In this document: positions 19,181 through 27,205 of the stretch, one piece after another
Layout: every line of letters starts with the position of its first letter
How positions within the stretch are numbered: position 1 is the first letter of the stretch
Assembly (NCBI RefSeq): GCF_900142735.1
Contig: NZ_FRBY01000001.1
Location: 806,001 to 870,000, forward strand
Source of the DNA: Flavobacterium saccharophilum
Lineage (GTDB): Bacteria > Bacteroidota > Bacteroidia > Flavobacteriales > Flavobacteriaceae
DNA length: 64,000 nucleotides
Direction of reading: 5' to 3'
The notes under the pieces: generated by a model
Databases searched by the model: none
Seen by the model: only the letters and a program-made list of their open reading frames with translations
Told to the model about the DNA's origin: nothing
Program-made: the position numbers and the translations under genes

Positions 19181-19203
19181 GATAACAAGTATTAAAACTT
19201 ATC
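19181..19203. promoter_or_regulatory. Possible LysR operator
   Basis: A dyad GATAA-N13-TTATC occupies the last bases before the LysR start codon in the divergent MFS/LysR gap. LysR proteins commonly bind interrupted AT-rich dyads at such positions, so autoregulation and control of the MFS gene are plausible. Prediction from symmetry only. Confidence 0.35.
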
Positions 19204-19206
19204 AAT

Positions 19207-20082
19207 ATGGAAATCTATCAATTGGAATACTTTATTAAAACAGCTGCCGTTTTGCATTTTACCAAAGCGGCCGAATTGTGTTTTGTAACCCAATCCGGAC
19301 TTTCACAGCAAATTAAAAAACTGGAAGAAGAACTCGGAATGCCTTTGTTTGTAAGGATTGGAAAGAAAGTGCAGCTTACTGAAGCCGGATCTGTTTTTTT
19401 AATTCATGCCAAACAAATTATAGAAAATGTCCAAAGCGGTAAACAGGCTATTGATGATTTAAACCAAATGATTGGTGGAGAATTGCGAATTGGAGTAACT
19501 TATATTTTCGGGCTTTTGGTTTTGCCAATCGTCGATTTGTTTGCCAAAACTTACCCACATTTAAAAATTGTTGTTGAATATGGCACAACAGAACCTTTGG
19601 AACAAAAACTATTGAATAACGAATTAGATTTGGTTTTGGTTATTTCCTCTAATGAAATTGAACTTCCGTTTCAAAAAGTGCCATTGTTTACTTCAAAGTT
19701 GGTTTTGGCCGTTTCAAAAACGCATCCGTTAGCTGTTTTAGATAAAATTTCCTTTAAGAAAATAGAAGATCTTCCGCTTATTTTACCTGTAAAAGGATTT
19801 AATTCGAGAGAATTTCTTGATGAATTGTTCTTGAAAAACAATATGAAGCCCACCGTTTCAATAGAATTAAATGCAGTTCATGCTTTATTGCGATTAGTGG
19901 GTGATAGTGATTATTGGGCGACAATTGTGACCGAGAAGGCCCTAAAAGGCTGGGATAACATCAAAGCGATAAATATTACAGGAGTCGCAACACAAAGAGA
20001 TTCGTTTATGTTAACGATAGAAGGAGCGTACCAAAAAAAAGCAGTAAAATTGTTTATGGAAGAATTCAGAAAAAGTATGTAA
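19207..20082 (+). CDS. LysR family transcriptional regulator
   Basis: A 291-residue LTTR. The winged helix-turn-helix is at residues 1-60 (EYFIKTAAVLHFTKAAELCF, then SGLSQQIKKLEEELG and LFVRIGKKVQLTEAG). The rest is the two-lobed effector-binding domain (GELRIGVTYIFG at the start of the first lobe). It should bind as a tetramer and respond to a small ligand, probably related to the substrate of the divergent MFS exporter. Ligand unknown. Confidence 0.9.
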   Translation: MEIYQLEYFIKTAAVLHFTKAAELCFVTQSGLSQQIKKLEEELGMPLFVRIGKKVQLTEAGSVFLIHAKQIIENVQSGKQAIDDLNQMIGGELRIGVTYIFGLLVLPIVDLFAKTYPHLKIVVEYGTTEPLEQKLLNNELDLVLVISSNEIELPFQKVPLFTSKLVLAVSKTHPLAVLDKISFKKIEDLPLILPVKGFNSREFLDELFLKNNMKPTVSIELNAVHALLRLVGDSDYWATIVTEKALKGWDNIKAINITGVATQRDSFMLTIEGAYQKKAVKLFMEEFRKSM

Positions 20083-20142
20083 ACTAATTTTTGATTTTGT
20101 TTTTGTAACTCAGTTTTTTTTGTGTTCTTTGCAGACCAATAA

Positions 20143-20229
20143 AGAGAGGTGTCCGAGTGGTTTAAGGAGCTAGCCTGGAAAGCTAGTATATGGGTAACTG
20201 TATCGAGGGTTCGAATCCCTTCCTCTCTG
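20143..20229 (+). tRNA. tRNA-Ser (anticodon GGA)
   Basis: An 87-nt class II tRNA. Acceptor arms AGAGAGG (20143-20149) and CCTCTCT (20222-20228) pair fully, with discriminator G. The anticodon loop is CTGGAAA inside the stem GCTAG/CTAGT, reading GGA (Ser, UCC and UCU codons). A long variable arm (TATGGGTAACTGTA) and the T-loop GGTTCGAATCC follow. The CCA end is not encoded. Confidence 0.97.
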
Positions 20230-20236
20230 CAAGAAG

Positions 20237-20270
20237 AAAATCCCTTATGAAAATTCATAAGGGATTTTTG
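20237..20270. terminator. Bidirectional terminator after tRNA-Ser
   Basis: Stem AAAATCCCTTATGAA pairs perfectly with TTCATAAGGGATTTT and is followed by T. It ends tRNA transcription on the plus strand and the GNAT gene on the minus strand. Confidence 0.85.
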
Positions 20271-20283
20271 CTTTTAGAAATTA

Positions 20284-20790
20284 TTATAGTTTAATTTCAA
20301 ACAAACTAAAAGAACCTTCTTTGTAATGTTCAGGTAGTTCTTTTGTCCATTCGATAGTGCTAATTCCTTTGTAATCGAAACCACAGCTTGAGTAATATTT
20401 ATTTATTCTTTCGTTACCGCTATGAGTGTCAAGTCTGATGTATTGTTTATCATTTTCTTTGGCATAAATTTTAGCCCATTCTATGATTTTTTTGACATAG
20501 GATTGTCCTCTGAATTTTGGATTTGTTGCAATACGATGTAAGTATATTGCAGGGTCTTTGGCGGCTTCTTTCCAAATAACCAAATCATTAAAGGTAATGA
20601 CAAATGTACAGGCGACTTCATTTCCTTCTTTGATAATAAAATGGCTATTTTCCGCTATTTCTTTTTCAATAAGTGCTCTTTCAAAACCTCTCCAACTTTT
20701 ATTATTGACCGTTTTTTGATAAGAAGTAGCTTCGTTATAGATGTCGAAAACAGCATCGATATCTTCATTTGTAGTTTTGAAAAATTCCAT
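20284..20790 (-). CDS. GNAT family N-acetyltransferase
   Basis: A 168-residue acyl-CoA-dependent acetyltransferase. The acetyl-CoA-binding motif A region is visible as HRIATNPKFRGQSYVKKIIEWA, with the R-G-Q loop close to the Q/R-x-x-G-x-G/A consensus, followed by the strand YIRLDTHSGNERINKYYSSCGF, where NxxxxxYYxxxGF is the classic C-terminal motif. (Residue runs are quoted in part.) Substrate cannot be inferred, and the neighbours are unrelated. Confidence 0.85.
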   Translation of the reverse strand: MEFFKTTNEDIDAVFDIYNEATSYQKTVNNKSWRGFERALIEKEIAENSHFIIKEGNEVACTFVITFNDLVIWKEAAKDPAIYLHRIATNPKFRGQSYVKKIIEWAKIYAKENDKQYIRLDTHSGNERINKYYSSCGFDYKGISTIEWTKELPEHYKEGSFSLFEIKL

Positions 20791-20887
20791 TATTAAAAGG
20801 ATATTCTATAGATTAATGAATTCTTCAAAGGTAATTTTTTAAATTTCAATCCTCGAAGTTTCGATTTGAAAATCTATAACTTCTTAC

Positions 20888-20985
20888 TTAGCCCCGATAG
20901 AAACGACATCCTTTTGTGGTGGTCCCGAAGCCTCGGGACACCACAAAAGATATAGTGGATAGCGGGACGAGTGGTCTTTTGAAAA
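20888..20985. repeat. Dispersed 'AGCCCCGATAG ... GGATAGCGGGA' element
   Basis: The element starts AGCCCCGATAGAAACGACAT, contains an inverted repeat (20911-20949, TTTTGTGGTGGTCCCGA with TCGGGACACCACAAAA), and ends GATATAGTGGATAGCGGGA. I recognise this arrangement as a frequent non-coding intergenic element of Flavobacterium genomes. It fills most of the 218-base gap between two minus-strand genes. Confidence 0.6.
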
Positions 20986-21008
20986 CGGATCTTTTGCTTC
21001 TAAAAAAA

Positions 21009-21773
21009 CTAATTCTGTAAAGCCATTTTTACTTGAGGCAGTATACGGTCAACAAACATCTTATAAGCTGTTTCTGAAGGGTGTAATCCATCGGACGCGA
21101 CTAAATTAGTATTGCTTAAGCCTTGTCTGGTGATATCAGTAATAGAGATGAAAGTTATGCCTTTACTTAGGCAGTAAGTCTCAGCGAAAGCATTGTATTG
21201 ATCTATCTCATTTGAAATTTTCATTCGGTTTTCATAACTATAATTAGCTGCAAAAGGAGTGTAGGCATAATCTGGAATGGAGAGTACAATTACATTGTTT
21301 TTATCGCCTTTAGCGAGAGAGATAGCCTTGTTTAATAATTGTGGAAATTCTTTTTCGTACACTGAAAAATCCATGTGCTGATATTGATTATTAACGCCAA
21401 TTAACAACGTAACCAAATCATAATTTGATTCTGGATTTTGAGTATTTATTGCTGAAATTAAATTAGTAGTTGTCCAGCCTGTAGTGGCAATTATTTTTAA
21501 AGAAAAATTACTTTGCGGGTAAATTGCATTTAAGTTCGATTTTAGCTGTTCAGGATATCGGCAGGTTTCGCAAACACTTTGTCCAATGGTATAACTGTCG
21601 CCTAATGCTAAATAATTGATTGAACCTGAGATTGGAGTAGTTGGAACCTGTGTAGTGGGAGGTTTAACTGGAGGAGGAGTAACAGCATTGCCTGAACCTG
21701 ATTCTTCAGCACTACAGCTTAATAAAAAGATGGAAAGTATAACGATAACTATTTGTTTGAAATGTGGTTTCAT
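21009..21773 (-). CDS. SGNH/GDSL hydrolase-like lipoprotein
   Basis: A 254-residue lipoprotein: the signal sequence ends in the lipobox LLSC (Cys20), followed by a Pro/Thr-rich linker to about residue 48. The hydrolase domain has block I LALGDSYTIG (nucleophile Ser), block III LLIGVNNQYQ (GxND-like with Asn) and block V ASDGLHPSETAYKMF (catalytic Asp and His). SGNH proteins deacylate esters of lipids or acetylated sugars, so an envelope esterase is inferred. An internal C-x-x-C (VCETCRYP) is unusual close to the active-site loop. Monocistronic by spacing. Confidence 0.87.
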   Translation of the reverse strand: MKPHFKQIVIVILSIFLLSCSAEESGSGNAVTPPPVKPPTTQVPTTPISGSINYLALGDSYTIGQSVCETCRYPEQLKSNLNAIYPQSNFSLKIIATTGWTTTNLISAINTQNPESNYDLVTLLIGVNNQYQHMDFSVYEKEFPQLLNKAISLAKGDKNNVIVLSIPDYAYTPFAANYSYENRMKISNEIDQYNAFAETYCLSKGITFISITDITRQGLSNTNLVASDGLHPSETAYKMFVDRILPQVKMALQN

Positions 21774-21839
21774 AATTTGAATAAATTAGATTCTGAGTCA
21801 TTCTAAACAAATATTTACGTTAAATGTATTGATTTGGTT

Positions 21840-22622
21840 TTATACCATTTCTGCTTTCATAACGATTTCTTCTTCAATGGCGTTCCAAAGTCCGATTCGT
21901 TTTTCTAAGGCAAGAATCGAAATTTCTTCGACTTCCTTCCATTTTTGAGCATCATCTTCGCATAAATCTGTGATCATCTGCATTGCCATTGGTCCGTGTT
22001 CATCTGCATCCAGTTCTATGTGTCTTTCAAAATAATAAAGCAATTTGCTTAGATCCGTTTCTGGAAGATTTTTTTGAAAGTTTTTTAAGATTGCAGTAAA
22101 CATACTCGGAATTAGATCCTCTCTTCCAAAAGTAAAAGCAGCAGCAATTTCATGCGGTTTTCCTTGTTCGATAACTCTAAAAGTAAAATCTAAAAAGGCT
22201 TTTACATCAGGATGTAGCGAGCTTTGTTTTATGGCGACAAAAATATTATGCAGCGAATGTACTTCTGATAAAAACTTATTGATTCCAGTAGTGTCAGCAC
22301 CACAATCTTCCATGGCTTCAAGATACATTTCGTAATGACTTTGTCTTCTTCCGTCAATCGTCAAATCTGTTTCTTCTGCAAGAACAATTTCGTTGATTAA
22401 ATATCTTGTTTCAGGGTTTTTTGTAGCAAACCAAGGTGTTGTTGTGCAGGTAAGTTTGGCTTGTAAAGCTTTTAATAATGACATAAAATCCCAAACGGCA
22501 AATACGTGATTTTCTAAGAAAATATGTAAATCGTCAATACTTTGGATTTTGTTGTATAAAGAATGTTGTAAAAGTTGTTCTTTTTGAGGTTGAATGCTAT
22601 TGTTTATAGTTTCAATATTCAT
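21840..22622 (-). CDS. DUF3050 domain-containing protein
   Basis: A 260-residue all-helical cytoplasmic protein matching the DUF3050 family throughout: HVFAVWDFMSLLKALQ near residues 39-54, EIVLAEETD, and the C-terminal YYFERHIELDADEHGPMA. The conserved His and Glu clusters resemble heme-oxygenase-like or PqqC-type helical bundles, so a metal-dependent oxidase is possible but unproven. It has its own promoter box 17 bases upstream of the ATG, giving a nearly leaderless transcript. Confidence 0.82.
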   Translation of the reverse strand: MNIETINNSIQPQKEQLLQHSLYNKIQSIDDLHIFLENHVFAVWDFMSLLKALQAKLTCTTTPWFATKNPETRYLINEIVLAEETDLTIDGRRQSHYEMYLEAMEDCGADTTGINKFLSEVHSLHNIFVAIKQSSLHPDVKAFLDFTFRVIEQGKPHEIAAAFTFGREDLIPSMFTAILKNFQKNLPETDLSKLLYYFERHIELDADEHGPMAMQMITDLCEDDAQKWKEVEEISILALEKRIGLWNAIEEEIVMKAEMV

Positions 22623-22638
22623 TTTTGGAATTTTTGTG

Positions 22639-22646
22639 CAAAGATA
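22639..22646 (-). promoter_or_regulatory. -7 box of the DUF3050 gene
   Basis: TATCTTTG on the minus strand, an exact TAnnTTTG match, about 17 bases before the start codon. Confidence 0.6.
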
Positions 22647-22674
22647 AAAAGCTTCTTGGTTAGAAGAAGCTTTT
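22647..22674 (-). terminator. Terminator of the acyl-CoA dehydrogenase gene
   Basis: An 11-bp perfect stem, AAAAGCTTCTT with AAGAAGCTTTT and a 6-nt loop. It directly abuts the promoter box of the next minus-strand gene, so termination and re-initiation are packed into about 35 bases. Confidence 0.65.
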
Positions 22675-22709
22675 AGTATTGTTTTTGTATATATTTTAAT
22701 AAACGTTTA

Positions 22710-23888
22710 CTATTTAAATGCTGGAATTCCAGTTACATCCATTCCGGTAATCAATAAATGAATGTCGTGAGTGCCTTCATAAGTAATAACACTTTCAAGG
22801 TTCATCATGTGTCGCATAATCGAATATTCACCGGTAATTCCCATTCCGCCTAACATTTGTCTGGCTTCACGTGCAATATGAATGGCCATATCGACATTAT
22901 TACGTTTTGCCATCGAAATCTGAGCAGTTGTCGCTTTTCCTTCGTTTCTCAAAACACCTAAACGCCATGTTAATAATTGTGCTTTGGTGATTTCGGTGAT
23001 CATTTCGGCTAGCTTTTTCTGTTGCAATTGTGTTCCTCCAATTGGTTTTCCAAATTGAATTCTTTCTTTAGCATAACGCAAAGCAGTATCGTAACAATCC
23101 ATAGCAGCTCCAATTGCTCCCCATGCAATACCGTATCGGGCAGAATCTAAACAGCCAAGAGGTGCTCCTAATCCTGATTTGTTTGGTAATAGATTTTCTT
23201 TTGGAACTTTCACATTATCAAAAATCAATTCTCCGGTTGATGACGCACGAAGCGACCATTTATTATGTGTTTCGGGAGTTGTAAAGCCTTCCATGCCACG
23301 TTCAACGATTAAACCGTGAATTCTTCCTGTTTCATCTTTAGCCCAAACAATGGCAATATCAGCAAACGGAGCATTTGAAATCCACATTTTGGCACCATTT
23401 AAAAGATAATGATCTCCCATATCTTTAAAATTAGTAATCATACTTCCGGGATCAGAACCGTGGTCAGGCTCTGTTAAACCGAAACAGCCCATGAATTCTC
23501 CTGTTGCTAGTTTTGGTAGATATTTCATTCGCTGTTCTTCGTTTCCATATTTCCAAATAGGATACATCACCAAAGACGATTGCACTGATGAAGTCGATCG
23601 TACACCAGAATCACCGCGCTCTATTTCCTGCATAATCAAACCATATGAAATCTGGTCTAATCCTGCACCACCATATTCATGTGGAATATAGGGCCCGAAT
23701 CCACCAATTTCCCCAAGTCCTTTTATAATTTGTTTAGGAAATTCGGCCTTTTGAGCGTACTCTTCTATAATTGGAGAAACTTCTCTTTTAACCCATGCAC
23801 GTGCAGATTCGCGAACTAATTTGTGCTCGTCTGTTAATAGATCGTCAAGGTTGTAATAATCTGGAGCTTGAAATAAATCTGGTTTCAT
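22710..23888 (-). CDS. Acyl-CoA dehydrogenase, glutaryl-CoA dehydrogenase-like
   Basis: A 392-residue FAD-dependent acyl-CoA dehydrogenase. The FAD-binding segment GCFGLTEPDHGSDPGSM, the substrate strand KMWISNAPFADIAIVW and the catalytic base in TYEGTHDIHLLITG (the Glu) are intact. The helices ARYGIAWGAIGAAMDCY and QLQQKKLAEMITEI and the ending TGIPAF resemble glutaryl-CoA dehydrogenases more than short-chain enzymes, suggesting oxidative decarboxylation of glutaryl-CoA in lysine or tryptophan breakdown. No other lysine-degradation gene is in the window. It has its own promoter and terminator. Confidence 0.87.
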   Translation of the reverse strand: MKPDLFQAPDYYNLDDLLTDEHKLVRESARAWVKREVSPIIEEYAQKAEFPKQIIKGLGEIGGFGPYIPHEYGGAGLDQISYGLIMQEIERGDSGVRSTSSVQSSLVMYPIWKYGNEEQRMKYLPKLATGEFMGCFGLTEPDHGSDPGSMITNFKDMGDHYLLNGAKMWISNAPFADIAIVWAKDETGRIHGLIVERGMEGFTTPETHNKWSLRASSTGELIFDNVKVPKENLLPNKSGLGAPLGCLDSARYGIAWGAIGAAMDCYDTALRYAKERIQFGKPIGGTQLQQKKLAEMITEITKAQLLTWRLGVLRNEGKATTAQISMAKRNNVDMAIHIAREARQMLGGMGITGEYSIMRHMMNLESVITYEGTHDIHLLITGMDVTGIPAFK

Positions 23889-23908
23889 TTTTGATAGTTT
23901 TACTAAAA

Positions 23909-23936
23909 CAAATTTACGTAATAAAAATATAACAAA
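23909..23936 (-). promoter_or_regulatory. Promoter of the acyl-CoA dehydrogenase gene
   Basis: TAAATTTG (23909-23916) fits TAnnTTTG, with a TTTG (23933-23936) 16 bases upstream as the -33 element, both on the minus strand. Confidence 0.55.
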
Positions 23937-24026
23937 ACAGCGTTGAATTGTTATATTTTTTTAATTTCGTAACAAAATTAACAACAAAGTAGCAAATTAA
24001 TTTTAGTTTATTGAAAATTTAAGCGT

Positions 24027-24034
24027 TATTTTTG
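24027..24034 (+). promoter_or_regulatory. -7 box of the TPR/HTH gene cluster
   Basis: TATTTTTG fits TAnnTTTG and lies 19 bases before the first ATG of the three-gene TPR cluster. Confidence 0.45.
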
Positions 24035-24052
24035 AAATCCAAAAACACATAA

Positions 24053-25807
24053 ATGAGGCTAATCATCTCTTTTCTACTACTTTTTGTTCTTAATGTTGGT
24101 TTTGCTCAGAAAAAACAAATTAGTGAACAGGAATATTTACGATTGCAAGATAAAATTCGACTTCATTTTAATGCAAATGTCGACAGTGCACTTGTATATG
24201 CCTACCAAATGGAGAAGTCGGATAACAATAAACACCTAGCCTTTGCAAATAGTGTCATGACCTTTTTCTTTCAAAAAAAAGGTAATATAAAGGAATCACA
24301 AAAAAGATACAAAGCAGCATTTTATTATCTGGAAAAAATGCCAGAATCTCGCGATAAAACACTCATGAAATCGTATGTCTATAATTATGCTGGCATAGTA
24401 GAGTATTGGAGAGGTGATTATAGTAAAGCGCTCGGACGTTATCAAACGGCTTTAAAGTTTTCTACTGAAATAGATGATATTAAGCAAATTATTAAGATTA
24501 ACGGAAATATCGCTATACTGAATGAGGCTGTAGGTAACTACCAGCTATCTATAAAAAATCTAAAAAAGCTTATTACATTTATTGATGCAAAGGAAGGTGC
24601 CTTTACTAAAATAGAATTGTTGAATCATAAAAGTAATTATAATCGTGCCTTAGGTAGTGCGTATGAAAGTTACTTCATGAAGAATTTAACTAAAAAATAT
24701 TTGCTTGACTCTGCAGAATACTATTACAAGAAAACAATCAATTATTCTCAAAATTTCGCTGAAAATAAAATTTCTGCCCAATTGAGTTTGGGAAATGTGT
24801 ACAGTTGGAAAAATGATTTTAAGAATGCTGAAAAGACGTATTATGATGTTATCTTTTTAGCACAACAAAATAATTCGACCACTACGCTGTGTGTAGCAAA
24901 TTATAATTTAGGCGATATTTATTATTCGACTAAAAAATATGATAAGGCACTGATCTTTTTTAAAAAATGCGATTCGCTGGCATTATTATCAAAAGATAAT
25001 ACGATTGATTATTTGAAATCTAATTTTTACCAGGCCAAAATCTATAATATTCTTAAAAAACCTGATTTAGCTTATAAGCATTCTAAAATCTATTTGGATA
25101 ATTATGAGCAATACGAAGCAAAAATAAGTGAGGAAGCTTTAGAAGTAAATTACAAACAGGGAGTTGATGATTTGGCAGTTGAAATGGTTTCTATTGAAGA
25201 AAAATATAAAAATGAAGTCTTTTTAAATAGAGGACTTAAAGTCTTTTATGTTTTAATGTTTATAGGAATTGTCTTTTTATTAATAAAAAACATTAGAGAT
25301 AAAAATAAAGCCCATAAAAAGATGAATGCTTTAATTGAAGAATTTAAAGCAAACATTGAGAAGAAAAACAATCCTGAATTTGAAGTATTAGAAAAAGAAG
25401 ATGCAATACTCGAACAAGAAGAAATTCATCTCAAAAAGGAGAATGTCAATTTAAGTATTGATGAAGCAAAAGAGAATAAAATAGTTGAAAAATTATTGGC
25501 ACTTGAAAATAAATTAGAATATTTGAATGCCGATTTTACATTGCCTTATGTCGCAAAAAAAATAAAAACAAATACAACTTATTTATCTTATGTAGTAAAT
25601 AAAAGATTTGGTAAATCTTTTGGTGAATATTCCAATGAATTAAAAATTAACTACGTAATCAACGAGATGATTACCAATCACATGTATAGAAAATACTCTA
25701 CACAGGCTATTGCAGAAAGTGTAGGTTTTAAAAATGCGGTTTCATTTGCAAAATCTTTCCGTAAAAGAACAGGTGTGTCTCCGGCTCAATTTGCCAGTAA
25801 TATTTAG
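24053..25807 (+). CDS. TPR membrane protein with C-terminal AraC-type HTH domain
   Basis: A 584-residue one-component membrane regulator. The signal peptide covers residues 1-18 (MRLIISFLLLFVLNVGFA). Periplasmic tetratricopeptide repeats run to about residue 370, one transmembrane helix is at about 397-414 (VLMFIGIVFLLIKN), and a cytoplasmic linker rich in Glu and Lys leads to an AraC/XylS-type DNA-binding domain at about 485-582 (LPYVAKKIKTNTTYLSYVVN, then STQAIAESVGFKNAVSFAKSFRKRTGVSP in part). Such proteins sense envelope signals through the TPR part and act directly on DNA. Two downstream paralogues lack the HTH domain. Confidence 0.88.
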   Translation: MRLIISFLLLFVLNVGFAQKKQISEQEYLRLQDKIRLHFNANVDSALVYAYQMEKSDNNKHLAFANSVMTFFFQKKGNIKESQKRYKAAFYYLEKMPESRDKTLMKSYVYNYAGIVEYWRGDYSKALGRYQTALKFSTEIDDIKQIIKINGNIAILNEAVGNYQLSIKNLKKLITFIDAKEGAFTKIELLNHKSNYNRALGSAYESYFMKNLTKKYLLDSAEYYYKKTINYSQNFAENKISAQLSLGNVYSWKNDFKNAEKTYYDVIFLAQQNNSTTTLCVANYNLGDIYYSTKKYDKALIFFKKCDSLALLSKDNTIDYLKSNFYQAKIYNILKKPDLAYKHSKIYLDNYEQYEAKISEEALEVNYKQGVDDLAVEMVSIEEKYKNEVFLNRGLKVFYVLMFIGIVFLLIKNIRDKNKAHKKMNALIEEFKANIEKKNNPEFEVLEKEDAILEQEEIHLKKENVNLSIDEAKENKIVEKLLALENKLEYLNADFTLPYVAKKIKTNTTYLSYVVNKRFGKSFGEYSNELKINYVINEMITNHMYRKYSTQAIAESVGFKNAVSFAKSFRKRTGVSPAQFASNI

Positions 25808-25814
25808 TTTCCTA

Positions 25815-27188
25815 ATGTTTCCTATTGCCTCGATCTTTTCAAAAACAATTTCACCAAGACTTATTATCTTTTTGTCGCTCTTCTTTGTTTTCAACCCAGC
25901 ATTTGCTCAACAGAAAAATACATTGATTGAGGATGATTATGAAACATTAAAGGGTAAAATCCGATTATACTTTAATTCATCAGTTGATCGCTCCCTAATG
26001 TATGCTGAACAAATGGCGAAATCCACCAATTACAAGCATTTGGCCTTCGCAAATGGTGCTATGACTGTTTTATATCAGTCAAAAGGTAATATAAAACAAT
26101 CCCAAAAAAAATATAAAGCGGCTCTTTATTATCTGGAAAAAATGCCAGAATCCCATGATAAGATACAGATGAAATCGTATGTTTATAATTACGGGGCTAT
26201 AGCACAGTTTATTAGAGGAAATTATAGTGAAGCTTTTGAAAATTACCAGAAAAGTTTAAAATTTTCAACCCAAATAGGTGACATCAAACAAATAATTAAG
26301 ATTAAGGCTAATATTGCATTAGTTCATGAGGCAGTAGGTAATTATCAGTTAAGTATTAAAAATCTAAAATATCTGAATGATTTTGTAGATCAGAAGGAAG
26401 GTTTTTTTACCAAAGAGGAAATGTTAAATTACAAAAGCAATAATAGTCGTGGTTTAGGTACTGCTTATGAAGGTTACTTTATGAAAAATTTAAGTAAGAG
26501 ATATTTGCTTGATTCTGCAGAATATTATTATAAAAGAACAGTTAAATATTCTCAAAATTTTATTGAAAATACAGTTTCTGCAAAATTGAGTTTAGGAAAT
26601 GTCTATGGCTGGAAAAACGATTTTAAGAATGCAGAAAAAATGTACTACGAGGTTGCTTTTTTAGCGAAACAAAATAATTTATTGGGAATATTGGGTACTG
26701 CTAACTATAACTTGGCAGACATATACTATACAACCAAAAATTATGACAAAGCGCTTGTCTTTTATAAAAAGTCAGATTCAATTTCAATGATTTCAGGTAA
26801 TACTCTTGACTACTTAAAATCTAATTATTATCAGGCCAAAATTTATGCACTACTTAAACAGCCTTATTTAGCGTATCAACATTCTAAAATTTATTTGGCT
26901 AATTATGAGAAATACGAAACGAAAATAAGTAAAGAAGCTTTAGAAGTAAACTATAAACAGGGAGTTAATAATCTGACGGCTGAAATGCTCTCGCTAGAAA
27001 AAGAATATAAAAAGGATCTTTTTTTGAATAGGGTTCTTACTGTTTTATGTGTGCTTTTATTTTTAGGAATATCATTTCTTTTGATAAGAAATGTAAGGGC
27101 AAAAAATAAGGCCCGGAAAAATATGGTTGTCTTAATTGCGAAATCTAAAACGAAAAAGGTGGAATTGAGTAATAAAATAGAAGTTTAA
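25815..27188 (+). CDS. TPR membrane protein, HTH-less paralogue 1
   Basis: A 457-residue paralogue of the preceding regulator: N-terminal export segment (IIFLSLFFVFNPAFAQ), TPR region with near-identical stretches (YKAALYYLEKMPESHDK, LSLGNVYGWKNDFKNAEK) and one transmembrane helix near the end (VLTVLCVLLFLGISFLLI), then a cytoplasmic tail of only about 35 residues. The DNA-binding domain is absent. I chose the ATG at 25815; the frame is open to 25734, but that start would overlap the previous gene and lacks a clean signal peptide. The gap to the previous stop is 7 bases, so co-transcription is likely. Confidence 0.82.
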   Translation: MFPIASIFSKTISPRLIIFLSLFFVFNPAFAQQKNTLIEDDYETLKGKIRLYFNSSVDRSLMYAEQMAKSTNYKHLAFANGAMTVLYQSKGNIKQSQKKYKAALYYLEKMPESHDKIQMKSYVYNYGAIAQFIRGNYSEAFENYQKSLKFSTQIGDIKQIIKIKANIALVHEAVGNYQLSIKNLKYLNDFVDQKEGFFTKEEMLNYKSNNSRGLGTAYEGYFMKNLSKRYLLDSAEYYYKRTVKYSQNFIENTVSAKLSLGNVYGWKNDFKNAEKMYYEVAFLAKQNNLLGILGTANYNLADIYYTTKNYDKALVFYKKSDSISMISGNTLDYLKSNYYQAKIYALLKQPYLAYQHSKIYLANYEKYETKISKEALEVNYKQGVNNLTAEMLSLEKEYKKDLFLNRVLTVLCVLLFLGISFLLIRNVRAKNKARKNMVVLIAKSKTKKVELSNKIEV

Positions 27189-27205
27189 TTCTCAAAATAA
27201 ATTTT

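Noticed and set aside
19911..20258. Minus-strand frame of 115 codons over the end of the LysR gene and the tRNA
   Set aside because: Its middle is the reverse complement of tRNA-Ser, giving the well-known spurious product from antisense serine tRNA (EGIRTLDTVTH), and it also overlaps LysR.
25734..25814. Upstream extension of the second TPR protein
   Set aside because: Overlaps the HTH-coding end of the preceding gene and lacks a signal peptide; the ATG at 25815 gives a normal export signal.
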